Shown: positions 1-12,603, numbered from the stretch's first letter. The stretch is 64,000 nucleotides of DNA from Asterias amurensis (GCF_032118995.1 NC_092666.1:4352501-4416500), one strand, 5' to 3'. The notes: generated by a model from the sequence alone, not told the origin. Numbers and translations: made by a program.

Positions 1-54
1 GTAAGTCGACTTCCGTGTGGGCTCTGCTGAATGTCACTAATAGTAATCATTATT

Positions 55-460
55 GTTCTGGGCCAAATTTCATGGAGCGGTTTGAGCACAAAAAGAAGCT
101 AAGCACAAAAACTTGCTTACCAGAATAAGGTTGCCATCCACCCTGCTTATTTCTGATGCTCAGCATAAAATTATATTCATTTTGGATTAACCCGTTTACA
201 CCAATGTGTGGTATAGCACTGTATACTTTTAAATTTCTCACGAGTTCTGTGAACAAATATTACTCGGTGAGATTCGAACCCACGACCTTGGCAATTCTAG
301 ATCAGTGTCATATCACCAGACTAGAATAAGGTTACCAGCCAAACGACCATGTCCCATGTACAATTTGTGACTGGTGGCCCATCCTGCTAATTTCTACTAA
401 GCAGAAAATTGTTAAGCAACATTTGCTGCTTAAGATGCTCTATGAAATTAGGCCCCTGAT
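55..460 (-). repeat. Interspersed repeat with tRNA-like B box (family C)
   Basis: The segment mixes blocks such as TGCTAAGCAGAAA and 'gggcccaattt' style ends with a minus-strand tRNA-like B box (GGTTCGAATC) near 268. Similar AAGCAG-rich blocks recur near 9,420, 11,740, 12,120, 16,900, 20,800, 23,450, 44,420, 52,020 and 56,350, which marks it as a dispersed family, probably SINE-like. Boundaries are approximate. Confidence 0.5.
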
Positions 461-692
461 TATAGTTTAGATTTACGTGTGGATAATACCAATGTCAACT
501 ATAACCCCCCCCCCCCGTCTCAAGTTGTGACAAGTTTAACAGCTTGCTTGGTGGACACAGAACTTTCTTGCGTTGAAAAAATGAACATTACAAGGTCATG
601 TCAAGATAGACTTGTAAAAAGCGACCTCTACTATAGTGTTGCGCTTTGGAAGCAGATTTAGTTAGTCATGGTTGATGCTTTGTGAAATTGTT

Positions 693-1072
693 TTAAAGGC
701 ACTGGACACGTTTGGTAATTGTCAAAGAACAGTCTTCTCACCTGGTGTATCTCAACATACGCATAAAATAACAAACCTGTGAAAATTTGAGCTTGATCGG
801 TCGTCGGAGTTGCAAGATATGAAAAAAACACCCTTGTCACACGAAGTTGTGTTCGTTTAGATGCTTAATTTCGAGACCTCAAATTCTAAATCTGAGGTCT
901 CGAAATCAAATTTGTGGAAAATTACTTCTTTCTCGAAAACTACGTTACTTCAGAGGGAGCCGTTGCTCACAATGTTTTATACCATCAACCTCTCCCCATT
1001 ACTCGTTACCAAGTGAGGTTTTATGTTTATAATTATTTTGCGAAATTACCAATAGTGTCCACTGCCTTTAAA
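693..1072 (-). mobile_element. MITE family A copy, full length
   Basis: A non-coding element of about 380 bp with inverted ends reading TTAAAGGCACTGGACAC and GTGTCCACTGCCTTTAA. It has a central hairpin around ATTTCGAGACCTCA / TGAGGTCTCGAAAT. TTAA stands at both ends, which could be a target duplication as made by piggyBac-type transposases. No open reading frame of note. A 20-base stub of another copy start follows at 1,070. Confidence 0.85.
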
Positions 1073-1971
1073 GGCGCTGGCCATGTTTAGTAAGTCCGTG
1101 ATGGGAATGTTGTGGCAAAGCTGCGTGAACGTTGAACCTTACAACAGCTGTCTTTGGTTGGTTTATTCGCGTCTATGCTGGATATTGCATATAAACTGGA
1201 ATCCCCCAGACATAGAAATACAGATTGGTACCGTGGGTTTCAGGATAAGTTTATAATTGAAACATAAGCCTTGTGTTTCTTTGTAACATGCACTTTTTAT
1301 TGGCACAAACATGGCTTGAAATTTCATCTTAAAAAAAAAAATAATAATGAACCATTTTTGTATAGCGCATATCACAATCACAGAGAAGTCTCTATATTAT
1401 GCGCTTTGAGATGTGAAGTAAATACAAAAGCAACATTTAGTTGATACAGAAAGAAGTACTAAAAGGGAAAAGTCATTTTCATTTTGCAAAATGCACTTCC
1501 ACCAACTAGGCAAAAATCAGGGCCCAATTGTGTAGAGCTCAGCATTAGCAGGAAGTATGAACCGCGGGCTTATCCTAAAACCAAAAACATCCACCCAGCT
1601 TTATTGAAACATAGAAGCCAAAAACAACAACAATATACAGTACATATTTACATGACTTATTCATGTTTGTTGTGTTGTCGTTTGCCTCCGAGAAAGACTC
1701 TGCCCGGGTCGAAACGTCAGGCTGTTGCTATTTGTCTGCATTATTAACCCTCGGTTCTTTTGGTTGGTAAGTTGTTTGCAACAGTAAACTCTATTTTCTC
1801 ACTCGGTCATGTATTTAGATTTTGACGGTCATGGTTGTGGGCGACCTAATTGCCTAAACATGTCTATATTGTTCGACAATTGAAGCGCAACGAACCAGGA
1901 CAACGACCGGAAGTTTGTCAACAGAAAACCAAGAAAAAATACCTATAGCTCCCCTTCCGTACAAACACAAT

Positions 1972-2265
1972 TTAAAGGCACTGAACACTATTGGTATACT
2001 CAAAATAATTGTTATTGTAAAAACGTACTCGGTAATATAGCAACGGAGAGCTGTTGATATGAGAAACAGCTCTCTGAGGTAGTTTCACTCAAAGACCGTT
2101 TCAGCTGAAGCATTACATCTTAAAAGCACCCAATTTTGTGCGACAAGGGGTTTCTTTTCTTTTGTTTCTCTTGCAACTTCGATGGTCAATATTGGTTCCA
2201 AATTTTCACAGATTTGTTATTTTATGCATACGTTGGGATACACCAAGTGAGAATACTTTTTTATT
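1972..2265 (+). mobile_element. MITE family A copy, 3' truncated
   Basis: It starts with TTAAAGGCACTGAACACT and keeps the body up to 'GGGATACACCAAGTGAGAA', then runs into unrelated AT-rich sequence. The sub-family core with GCTGAAGCATTACAT replaces the usual GAGACC hairpin. Confidence 0.75.
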
Positions 2266-2657
2266 CTTTTTATACAATTATTCACAAAATATATATAGGC
2301 CTACACAAAATATATATTTGTAACCATACACTGATGTCTGTTAGCATTGTCACAGTACTCCCCCGAGTCCTGTGAAAAAAATATCGCAAGCAAAGATGTT
2401 TCAAAACATTGAAATCAAATAAAATATACCAGAGACGGCATAATAAAGGACACAGGTTCACTACCCTCAACAATCTAAACATGGATGTTGTAAAACCAGT
2501 ACCCTGACTTTCTCAGAACGCGGGGTTTTATAATTCAAATAAAATATTTACGGACTTATTGTTTGCAATACTCCTAGATTCTTAAAAAAGTCTGAAAGCC
2601 ATTTCCTGAAAGTGTATTCAGCCATGTAAGGGCATTGTGAATGGAGGTTCAAGCCGT

Positions 2658-2679
2658 GTGCCCCCCCCCCCCCCCCCCA
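2658..2679. repeat. Poly-C tract
   Basis: A run of about 18 C bases. Around it (2,266-4,065) I see AT-rich, T-run-rich sequence with no coding region I can support. An AATAAA-like signal at about 3,624 (plus strand) is the only feature suggestive of a transcript end. Confidence 0.8.
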
Positions 2680-4065
2680 GGTCTAGGGTCTATTTCTCAC
2701 ATCTGGGATTTCCCCTTATCCAGAAATCAACCAGAAACTTATCATTATACATTAACCGATACATTTTTCATGTGCTTGTTAACATTGGCATGCTCCATTT
2801 GAAGTCTGTTAGACTTTCAGCCTGGTTGTTTTCGAAGAATATTGCTGTAGTTAACGCACATAATGTTTCAACTGTCATTGCTTTAGACGTTGTGTTGGTC
2901 AAAGTGTGTAGGTGAGCCAGAAGAAATTGAGTTCTTGCAGAAGTTGATTTTCTTGTTTTATCATGACGTTTCTTCAGCAGTGGATCTTTAGGTTTTTTTT
3001 CTCTGATGAACGTGATGTTTTTCTTCATCCGTGAAGTTTACTGCGCAACATTTTCATAATGTTTCAAGGTATTGTTAGCTTTCTTCATTTGCATGGATAA
3101 TGTTGGATTTTTGTTTAAAGAACGCAATGAAGGATTGTTGCATGGCCATTGAGATACAAAATTATGTTGTGTGTAAGATTGACTTTGGTGGCGTAGAACA
3201 TAATTATGTCAGTTTTCATTAGATAATATTTGGATGTTGTAGATTTTTTTTTTTCGTGGGGTACATTTTGGAACACTTAACAAACTATAGTAATGTTTTG
3301 TTCGCTCGTGTTTATTCATTTTTTTTTTCTTATTCAAATTCCTTAACTATGTAGTTCATGATTAGTTTTTGAATATTGATTATTACTATAAATTTTGTGG
3401 TCATATGATACTGGTTCTTTATAACGTTATTTCTTTTTAGTTTTTTTTTTAAATTCTATTTGTAGTGGCTGTATTTGAGTTTTTGTTGCTGTTTTTGTGG
3501 TAAAATTGTTTGCCAGTCATGGGCGTTCATGATTAGATACTTGAGCTCATCAGGGTACTATTTTAGGTTTAGCTTTTTAGGCATTTGGTTCACCTTTGTT
3601 ATGGCCTAATTTTGTGAATGTCTAAATAAAAGCAATATTTCAATTTTTATCCAATTCGTGGCTTTTTGTAAATACGTTCACTTCTGATGTTGATTTGGTG
3701 CTATGTATTTCTGGATAGTAATAGGTGATGTTGTATGGAGCTTTAATTATTCCATCGTAGCATTTGCCTTTTTTTTTAGCTACGCCGCTGGATCCTAGAT
3801 CCATGTTTATTAGATCGTATATATAGCCTATACAAAATATTTCATGTTGTTTACTATAAGTGGCTTATTCTTTGACTGTGTTCCATTTCAATTATATTTA
3901 ACAATATGGTTTTGTGTTTTTGGTGTTTCGGGTGACTAACAGCGCCCCTGCAGACTTTGGATGGGCTTCATCATAGTTACCGTGACACACTGAACATTTC
4001 TTTTTTCGTAAACAGTTTTTGTTTACACCACTGATGAGAAAACTGTACAAAGTTCTTTGGGCAAT

Positions 4066-4446
4066 TTAAAGGCAGTGGACACTATTGGTAATTACTCAAA
4101 ATAATTATTAGCAATACTTGGTTGCGAGTAATGGGGGAGAAGTTGGTACTATAAAACATTGTGAGAAATGGCTCCCTCTGAAGTAACGTAGTTTTCGAGA
4201 AAGAGGTAATTTTATACAAATTTGATTTCGAAACCTCAGATTAAGATTTTGAGGTCACGAAATCAAGCATCTGAAAGAACACAACTTCGTGTGACAATGA
4301 TGTGTTTTCTTTATTATTCTCACAACTTCGACGACCAATTGGGCTCAAATTTTCACAGGTTTGTTGTTTTATGCATTTTTATGTTGAGATACACCAAGTG
4401 AGACGACTGGTATTTGACAAAATACCAATAGTGTCCAGTGTCTTTA
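4066..4446 (+). mobile_element. MITE family A copy, full length
   Basis: Runs from TTAAAGGCAGTGGACACT to AGTGTCCAGTGTCTTTAA, with the central GAAACCTCA / TGAGGTCACGAAAT hairpin. Non-coding. The 4,447-5,180 interval after it is AT-rich without recognisable genes. Confidence 0.85.
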
Positions 4447-5181
4447 ATGAGTCTTCATTAGAAATCAAAGAACTCAGTATTCCAGTCTGAAATTCTTAGT
4501 GGTTGTCTTCAGTTGGGGACATGTTTTGTCTTAATTTTTGTAAAAAAAAACCAAAACAAAACAAGCTTAAATATACACAACTTTCATAAATAAAACAGAG
4601 TTACTTATTGTGTTTTCAATGTACATTATTTATTTATACTACAGTGACCTATTTTACGTTTTCAAGATATTTTTTCCATTGTCTTTGTGTCATTACTGTA
4701 CTGTAATAATATGTTTACCTTTTTTGTCTTTTTGAATAATATTTAGCGAGAAATGTATTTTTTTAATGCATTTTTGTGTTTGATTTTTATCCGAACATGA
4801 ATCCTACTTGTGTGGTTGATTTCTGGTTTTAATTTAAAAGATTAAATAATTGTCAGTATCCTCAACTGACACTAATGGTTTGTTTTACATAATGGTTTCA
4901 AACACCTTGTTAATAATAACTTGAAGTTGGCTCAATATTGTCTCATGTCCTCCTCCCATAGACTCTATGTAGTTTTTAAATTGGGAAAACAAAATAAGCT
5001 GTTGCAAAAAACTTATCAACCAAAAAGACGGATGGTATAAATGCAAAAACTAGGTTTGATGGTCTAATTCTCGAAGGCTTGATGACAACCTTGTACATGT
5101 AACTTGTCAACTATTATAATATTATAATTGATCTGTGCTTTTTTATGTTTGCTGAAGTAAATGAAGCCTACACTTTTGGTT

Positions 5182-5965
5182 TTAAAAAACAGATACAGAT
5201 GATAAGTAACGAACGTTGCTGCATACTAGCTTCGGACTCGGTAGCGAGCGTGATTTTTTTTTAACACTTAGTGGGGGCTCGTGCGATTTTGAACGGCGTG
5301 TTTTTGTCCGTGCGAGCCAGTGCTCTGCGGTCTCCGTGATGAAAAACAAAATGGCGGCCCACACAGTTGACAAAACTTACACTTCAACAGTTAAGACATT
5401 GTGACCTTGGCACATGCACACAACAACTTCAATTTCATCCCTAAATATAACAAAATACTGCCGAGAAAAATTCAAATAAAAGCAGTGGATTTCCTTTGGA
5501 TTAAAATGCTTAACATGAAACTTCTTGAGGATTTTGTCTGCCACCGTTCGCCCCCGTCCGAACAAAGTTACGTCTTTTCATGTGAACTGATGGTGCAAAG
5601 TTTTCCCATTTTGGCTAGGCCTACAGTTATTTCTCTTTCCCCCATGAACTCATGGTTGACAAAAATACCATAAATTAACCCAAACTTGCTTTTTTAAAAT
5701 TCCACTATTTTTGGTTGATGTATTTCTTGACCAATGTCGTACGTACAACGTTATGATTCGTGATTTCAAACTGGCTTTGGATATGAATACTATTATTATT
5801 TTCTACATAACTTTCAGCTGATAATATTTTGATTGATCAACTGTTAATTTCTGTTTTATTGGAGATCAACTTAAAATGTGACAAACTCACCTGAGGTAAC
5901 GGGCAAATGAGACAACATGGACGCCGAGAGAGCACACCCCGCTTCATACCCCACACTAATCGGAA
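5182..5965 (-). other. Segment paralogous to 8,978-9,330; possible duplicated promoter or first exon
   Basis: On the minus strand the block near 5,890-5,950 reads GGGGTGTGCTCTCTCGGCGT and ends at a donor-like CAG|GTGAGT. A GC-richer block at 5,216-5,380 follows in the same order as in the second copy near 9 kb. Both hold a short minus-strand ORF, but I recognise no protein. It may be a repeat rather than a gene remnant. Confidence 0.3.
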
Positions 5966-5989
5966 ATGGCTATAATGGTTCACATGGGT

Positions 5990-6357
5990 TTAAAGGCAGT
6001 GGACACTATTGGTCATTACCCACAATAATTATTAGCATAAACACTTACTTGGTATACGAGCAATGGAGAGCTGTTGAGTAAAAGATTGTGAGAAACGGCT
6101 CCCTCTGAAGTAGTTTTTTGAGAAAGAGGTAATTTCTCACTCAAATACTAATTAAAAGGCTTCAGCTGACGCATTTTATTATGCATCCAAAAGCGCACAA
6201 AGTAGCAACAAGAGTGTTTTCTGTCATTATTGTCTTGCACATTTGATGACAGATTGAGCCAAAATGTTCACAGGTTTGTTATTTGATGCATGTTGGGATA
6301 CACCAAGTGAGAATAGTGGTCTTTATAACAATTACCAAGCGTGTCCAGTGCCTTTAA
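5990..6357 (+). mobile_element. MITE family A copy
   Basis: Starts at TTAAAGGCAGTGGACACT and ends at GTGTCCAGTGCCTTTAA. It belongs to the sub-family with the GCTGACGCATTTTATTATGC core. Non-coding. Confidence 0.85.
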
Positions 6358-6639
6358 GGTTGGGTGGCAACAACCCACGTAACCCACAAAAATACACTTA
6401 CTATAATAATACAGCATGTGATAAACAACCAGCTGCATAAATCATTCCAAATCAAGTCATGTCATGTCCGCAATTTCAAAAACAATCAACCAATGTTGTT
6501 TTGAATTATCATCGTTTTATGAAGGAAGTCGGTGACGTGGCTGTGATAAATCATCGACTATTGACTAGGCTACTTCCCTGTATTGATTATTAATTATCGA
6601 TAAGTATAGTAATCTTGATTTCGTATTTAAATCCCTAAC

Positions 6640-6775
6640 TTATTGTCAAGTTTTGTTTTGTCTCGCTTAAAAATATTGTGTATTTTTTATATTTTAATAT
6701 TTTGTATGTGCAAACTGAGCTTTAATGATTTTCATGCTGGCATGATGAATAAATAATTGAACTGAATTGTTTGTT
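6640..6775 (+). mobile_element. Possible LINE 3' tail
   Basis: AT-rich sequence ends in GATGAATAAATAATTGAACT followed by GAATTG, the kind of short-repeat tail seen at non-LTR retrotransposon 3' ends. A similar tail lies at about 40,690-40,730. There is no coding part. Confidence 0.35.
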
Positions 6776-6975
6776 TTATTGTATAACCACCTTTTGTAGA
6801 AGACAAAGGCAGGTACAACATACAATTCTTTAATGTAAAAATCATAAGTTTAGCCTCTCAAACACAAGTAGTTATGTCGTGGATCAAGTTTTGTTTTTTA
6901 AACTTCATCCATGGTTGATATGAGCAAAATAAACATACACAATTTTAGACTGATTTATTTTTGTTTTTGTCCTCT

Positions 6976-7328
6976 TCTGAAGGGAAGGTACGTGTTTAAT
7001 TGTCAAAGACCAGTCTTCTCACTTGTTGTATCCCAACGTAAGCATAAAATAACAAACCTGTGAAAATTTGAGCTTAATTGGTAATCGAAGTTGCGAGAAA
7101 ATGATTAGAAAAAAAAAACACCATTGCTGGACGAATAAAAGACTTCTGGTTAAAGAAGTCTTTCATTATTTTAGTTAGAAATTACCCCTTTCTCTAAATC
7201 TATGCTACATCAGAGGGAGACGTTTCTCACAATGTTTTAAACTCTCAACAGCTCTACAATGCTCGTTTGTCAGTATTTAAGTTAATATTTGTTTTGAGTA
7301 ATTACCAAACGTGTACCTTCCCCTTTAA
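6976..7328 (-). mobile_element. MITE, family A relative with different termini
   Basis: The body matches family A, but the ends read GGGAAGGTACGTGTTTAATT and AATTACCAAACGTGTACCTTCCCCTTTAAA. The centre is an AAAAGACTTCTGG / AGAAGTCTTT hairpin. A second member of this sub-family is at 18,301-18,585. Confidence 0.75.
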
Positions 7329-7476
7329 AATGTAGGCCTGTCATTTTTTAACTGTTCTGCTTCAAAGGGGATGGGGCATTTTTTAGAGGCCATTATTGAG
7401 AAATTATACTTGTGCAAACTGACACTCAAAACAAGGTAATTTTCACTTTGCGAAGGGTACTTCCATTTGAAAGTCT

Positions 7477-7866
7477 AAAAGGCAGTGGACACTATTGGTA
7501 TTTACTCAAAATAATTATTAGCACAAAACCTCACTCGGTTACAAGTAATGGAGAGCTGTTGATAGTAAAAAAAACATTGTAAGAAACGGCCCCCCCCCCC
7601 CCTGAAGTGACGTAGTTTTCGAGAAAGACGTAATTTTCATCGAATTTGATTTCGAGAACTCAGATTTAGAATTTGAGGTCTCGAGATCAAGTATCTGAAA
7701 GCGCACAACTTCGTGTGACAAGGGTGTTTTTTTTTCTTTCATTATTATCTTTCAACTTTGATGACTGATTGAGCTCAAATTTTCACAGGTTTGTTATTGT
7801 ATGCGTATGTGAGATACAGCAAGTGAGAAGACTGGTCTTTGACAATAGTAATCCCCAGTTTCTTTA
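7477..7866 (+). mobile_element. MITE family A copy
   Basis: AAAGGCAGTGGACACTATTG at the left and CAGTTTCTTTAA at the right. Internal poly-C (about 12 bases) and poly-T runs. Central GAGAACTCA / TGAGGTCTCGAGAT hairpin. Confidence 0.85.
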
Positions 7867-8104
7867 AGAGTCATAGGAGAAACTTTTAGGGCCACCAAGG
7901 CTATAGGATCAGGTGCATCAGAGGGCATGGCCTTATGGACTCCAGTGGAAGTTCCTGGCCCGTTTTGGTGCCCCAAAATTAGGGAACGTAAAGTTGTTTT
8001 TTTAACAAGTAAAGTTGTTTTTGTGACTATATATTCTAATTATTGTTCACCTTCTCTATCACATCGTATGAAAAGCCGATGAAATGCTGTCAAACCAGAT
8101 GATT

Positions 8105-8405
8105 AAAGGTTTGAACAGAGCTACGTATAGCCATCTCTCCCCGATTCTGCAGAAACTGAAAATGAACCAATCTGTCCATTTCCTGATGAACACATTTTGA
8201 ACATCTCCCTGATATCAATGGAAACATTTTCCCTGGTGTGGTGAATGTGTTTCTAACTTACTCCCTGATTTTTGTACAACAAACTTTAACTCTTCCTGAT
8301 TCTGCAGAAACTGAAAATAAACTAAATAATATGTCCATGTTCTGATGAACATGATTTAAAATCTCCCCGATAGGTTTCTAAACATCTCCCTGATTTTTGT
8401 ACAAA
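8105..8405. repeat. Two-copy direct repeat, about 150 bp unit
   Basis: The phrases GATTCTGCAGAAACTGAAAA, 'CTGATGAACA' and CATCTCCCTGAT occur twice in the same order. Non-coding. The following 8,406-8,977 has only weak short ORFs. Confidence 0.6.
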
Positions 8406-8977
8406 ATTCTCCGGAGCGAAATGACAAGATGCAAATGTTGGCAGCTAGTATAATTATTATGGATTTGGATGAAAAAGTGTACTTCCAAGTTAATTCAAAA
8501 TAACTCACTTGAATGAAAGTACATAATTTTATTTTGATTTACAGGTTGCCAGCGAAGTTGTTTCGCGAGTGTTATGTCATTTTAATGAACATCTCAATTC
8601 TAGCTTTGAAACGATGGTCGGCTGATCGTCGTTTGAACCTGTCATTTTTTCTGACTTTTGAATTCCATAATTATTTGCTCGATCTCTTTTCAGCAAACAC
8701 AGAAGGAAAAATATGTCAACAGTTCGTTTGAACCATGTTATATATTAAATTTTATCCTAAAATCCAGATTTTCTCGAACAATACAAGACAACTATCAACG
8801 ATTTAATTCCCTCGAAGTCATTAGGTATGCATTTTGTTCCATAAGTGGATTTACATTTAATGTGATCTTAATTTATTGATACTAAACAAATTTCTCAAAT
8901 TTAAACATTTTCGAACCTTAATTTAAATCTGGTGATCCTAACGTGGGCCCTCTGCCTTCATGCTACAAGCCAAAATG

Positions 8978-9330
8978 TTATATGATAGTTTGTATAATTG
9001 GCCAATTACAAACTTGAAGTAAACAAGTATTAAGGACATCTAATGTTCGGTATTTCGACCGTGATTTCCCCACCACGTGATGGGGTCTCGTGCTGTTATG
9101 AACGGCATGTGTTTGCTCCTGCTCTCCCTGCCTGGGAAACACACGAACACCAATAAACACCGAAATTGCAGCAAAGAGTCGTTTACAAACGTTTGGTTTT
9201 GTTCGAGATCATTAAAAATGAGAAAATCTCACCTGTTTATCCCGTTGTAAGGGTCGGAAAGGCTAGCGACGAGAGAACACACCCCATGTGCTTCGTACAA
9301 AAACCACATTAGAAAAGAAAATTATTGCTG
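8978..9330 (-). other. Segment paralogous to 5,182-5,965
   Basis: The minus strand has GGGGTGTGTTCTCTCGTCG followed about 40 bases later by a donor-like CAG|GTGAGA (near 9,232). A second block at 9,030-9,170 contains ATGCCGTTCATAACAGCACG, matching ACGCCGTTCAAAATCGCACG of the 5.3-kb copy. The short ORF gives a peptide I do not recognise. A duplicated leader exon or an unclassified repeat are both possible. Confidence 0.3.
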
Positions 9331-9694
9331 TAGGAATTAATGTTGGCTGGCAACCGACCAACAGTAGCCCACACAAACAACTAACACCAGGAACGGTACC
9401 AAAAAGTATTAACAATCTGCTAAGCAGAAATGAGCAGGATACCAGTCACAACATGTGACATTGTAGTTTGGCTTGCAACCTGGTTAGCATATTAATTTAA
9501 TTGAATACCGTTACGATTTTTCCAGTTTTCTCAGCAAGATAGACAAACTGTTTTCTGCCGAAACTTTCACATACTGTGACTTTTATTGCAACTCTTTTTC
9601 CAATTTATGAACATTTTGAAAACCTACATTGACAGAAAAACAAACCATTACCCGGATGGTATATAAGATTGTTAAGTATTTTTCATATTTAAGT

Positions 9695-10104
9695 TTAAGG
9701 CAGTGGACACTATTGGTATTAAAGGCAGTGGACACTATTGGTAATTGTCAAAGACTAGCCTTCACAGTTGGTGTATCTCAACATATGCATAAAATAACTA
9801 ACCTGTGAAAATTTGAGCTCAATCGGTCATCAAAGTTGCGAGATAATAGTGAAATAAAAAACACCCTTGTCACACGAAGTTGTGTGCGTTTAGATGGTTG
9901 ATTTCGAGACCTCAAGTTCTAAACTTGAGGTCTCGAAATCAAATTTGTGGAAAATTACTTCTTTCTCCAAAACTATGGCACTTCAGAGGGAGCTGTTTCT
10001 CACAGTGTTTTATACCACCAACCTCTCCCCATTACTTGTCACCTAGAAAGGTTTTATGCTAATAATTATTTTGAGTAATTACCAATAGTGTCCACTGCCT
10101 TTAA
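9695..10104 (-). mobile_element. MITE family A copy with a duplicated left end
   Basis: The left end is present twice (TTAAGGCAGTGGACACTATT at 9,695 and again at 9,720), then a complete copy follows. It ends at GTGTCCACTGCCTTTAA and abuts a family B element at once. Confidence 0.8.
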
Positions 10105-10496
10105 AGGAACACGTTGCCTTGGATCGGACGAGTTGGTCTATAAAAAGCGTTTGTAACCGTTTGTTATAAAATGCATTATGGTTGGAAAGATGTTTTAAAA
10201 CTAGAACACAATGATCCACACAAATTTGCCTCGAAATTGCGTGGTTTTCCTTTTACTTTGCGAACAAACACGGTCGGCCATTTATGGGAGTTAAAAATTA
10301 TTTGACTCCCATAAATGGCCGACCGTGATAGTCGACGAGGTAAAAGGAAAACCGTGGAACTTCGAGGCATGTTTGTGCGGATCATTGTATTCTACTTTTA
10401 CATCTTTCTACCCATATGAATTTTATAACAAACGGTTACAAACGCTTTTCAAAGACCAACTCGACCGATCCAAGGCAACGTGATCCTTTAAAAATT
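10101..10496. mobile_element. Palindromic MITE family B, copy 1
   Basis: About 390 bp, nearly self-complementary over its whole length. The ends are TTAAAGGAACACGTTGCC and GGCAACGTGATCCTTTAA, and the centre is CGGCCATTTATGGGAGT / ACTCCCATAAATGGCCG. TTAA on both sides fits a TTAA target duplication. No coding capacity. Other copies are at 16,446 and 24,872. Confidence 0.85.
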
Positions 10497-10826
10497 ACTC
10501 AAAATAATTATTAGCATAAAACCTTACTTGCCTGACGACTCAACGAGTAATGGAGAGCTGTTGATAGTATAAAACATTGTGAGAAACGGCTCCCTCTGAA
10601 GTAACGTAGTTTTTGAGAAAGAGGTAATTTTCCACTAACAAATATTTGAATTTGATTTCGAGACCTCAGAAATAGGGTGTTATTTCTTCCATTATTATCT
10701 CGCAACTTCGACGACCAATTGAGTTCAAAATTTTCACAGGTTTGTTATTTTGTGCATAGTTGAGTAATATACACCAAGTGAGAAGACTGGTTTTAGGCAA
10801 TTACCAGTAGTGTACAGTGTCTAAGT
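10493..10826 (+). mobile_element. MITE family A copy lacking its first bases
   Basis: It begins inside the family A left arm (ATTACTCAAAATAATTATTAG) directly after the family B element and ends near AGTGTACAGTGTCTAA. The left terminus may have been lost when the family B element inserted. Confidence 0.75.
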
Positions 10827-11334
10827 GAGGCACGGAATATCATACTTTAATATCCCTTCCCTTTTCTCAACACTGTATTAACACTTTTTATAAAGGCAGC
10901 GAGGGAGACCCTCCCATTTATACTCCTGGATTAAGTGAAGCAAATTATGATTAAAATGATACAACCAAGGCCGGCCGCTCCAACACTGCAAGAACCGAGT
11001 CCACAGTGTCTATAAACTATCGCGACATGACACTTTGTGTACGCTTATAAATAGTAGTGTTAAAACAATGTTTATTGTTTAGGACATGAGTAACACAATG
11101 AAATCGCTCAGAAACAAAATCACGCCTTTCTCAGTGTGAAGCGATATTTGATCCATGGTGGGGTGTTTTCTTGCAGTGTTCTATCATCTCTGTGTGTACT
11201 TTCTGTGTGGTACCCTGACCCCTTTTTGGCGGAGGTCAAAGGTTAAATCAAAACACCTCCTCGGGCCCTGATTGTGTCTTTATTACTACGGAAGGGCAAA
11301 ACTCTTAATACCTATAGACTTCAGGCCTATAAAG

Positions 11335-11510
11335 CATTTTAGCCATCTGAAAGCACACAAATTTGTGCAACAATGATGCTTTTCTTTCATTGTTTTCTTG
11401 TAACTTCGATGACTATTGAGTCCAAATATTTGCAGGTTTGTTATCTATGCAAATGATGTGATACACGTAGTTAGAACACTGGTCTTTGTTAATAGACCTT
11501 TACCACGGTG
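11335..11510 (+). mobile_element. MITE family A fragment
   Basis: The right half only, from ATCTGAAAGCACACAAATTT to ACACTGGTCTTTGT. The 10,827-11,334 and 11,511-11,774 intervals have no recognisable feature. Confidence 0.6.
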
Positions 11511-11774
11511 TTGCCATCTTGATTTTTACTCCATTCCAACTCTTTGTAACCAAACTGAGGCTAAATAATAGTCTGGTGCCATGTTTGCGCACTTAATGTT
11601 AGCATTCATTACTGTTCGGAAACAGGGAACATGGACAAGATGGTGACAGAGTGATAAAGGTCTATTACCAAAGGTATCCAAGTCCCATTTCCGCATTGCA
11701 CTGCCATGCTGTAAACATTATATTTTTGCATGCTGGTCTCAGTTACATAAAACTGTTTAGCAGAAAGTACTGCT

Positions 11775-11960
11775 TAACAAATTTCTTTGCTAAGCAAAAT
11801 GTAAACTTAATGTCATTGGGCTGGTAAACCTGTTTCTGTTAAGTACCACTAACAAATTTGCTGAACAAATTTCTTTGCTAAGCAAAATGTAAACTTAATG
11901 TCATTGGGCTGGTAACATGTTTCTGTTAAGTACTACTATTTTTGCTTAAGTTGTTGTGCT
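11775..11960. repeat. Direct tandem duplication, about 94 bp unit
   Basis: ATTTCTTTGCTAAGCAAAAT, 'TGTAAACTTAATGTCATTGG' and the following GGGCTGGTAA block occur twice in a row. The unit is part of the family C repeat. Confidence 0.75.
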
Positions 11961-12603
11961 TATGAAATTTAGACCAGGTCTCAAACGTTATACTAGAACT
12001 GTTGAGTTGATCATGCCTAAAAGAAAGTTACAAGAGAGCTACACTTAGCAGCTTAAATAATACATTAAACTTGGCCCACTTCCTTTATGACAAAGAACTG
12101 CGCGCTTACTAAATTTCTAATACGGCTACAATACGCTTAAATATACGCTAAACCAATGAGAAATGGTTTAAGCAATATTTACTGCTAAGCAGCTCTGTGT
12201 AATTTGGACCTGCGTGGTTGGTGGCTGTGGTACAGGTACACGTCTGTACTTTTGGGGGATAAGAAATACCTAAACTTAACCACCACTGTAGTAGTCTAGC
12301 TGTAGTAGTCTCCTAAAGACGAGCAGAGTATACTGTTCGAAACGTCGAGACCGGCTCTTTTCAGAGCCAACACTCCTTCAAAAGAGATTTTATACATATA
12401 CCCGCAATTTTACTATTTAGTATTTATAGTTACTTATAAGAAATACTATTCATGGAAAAAAAAAACAAATACGATTTGGTTGCCTAATCACCATATAAGT
12501 GAAACAGTCATATATTGTGTTTCTTACTTTGCCCATATACAGTTGCGCATCCATGCAACACCGAGATGTGGTTCTTAGGGAAAACTTGAGGGAGTACTTC
12601 GCT

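Noticed and set aside
2768..3028. Lys-rich 86-codon minus-strand ORF
   Set aside because: Compositionally plausible but no homology I recognise, no splice sites and AT-rich surroundings.
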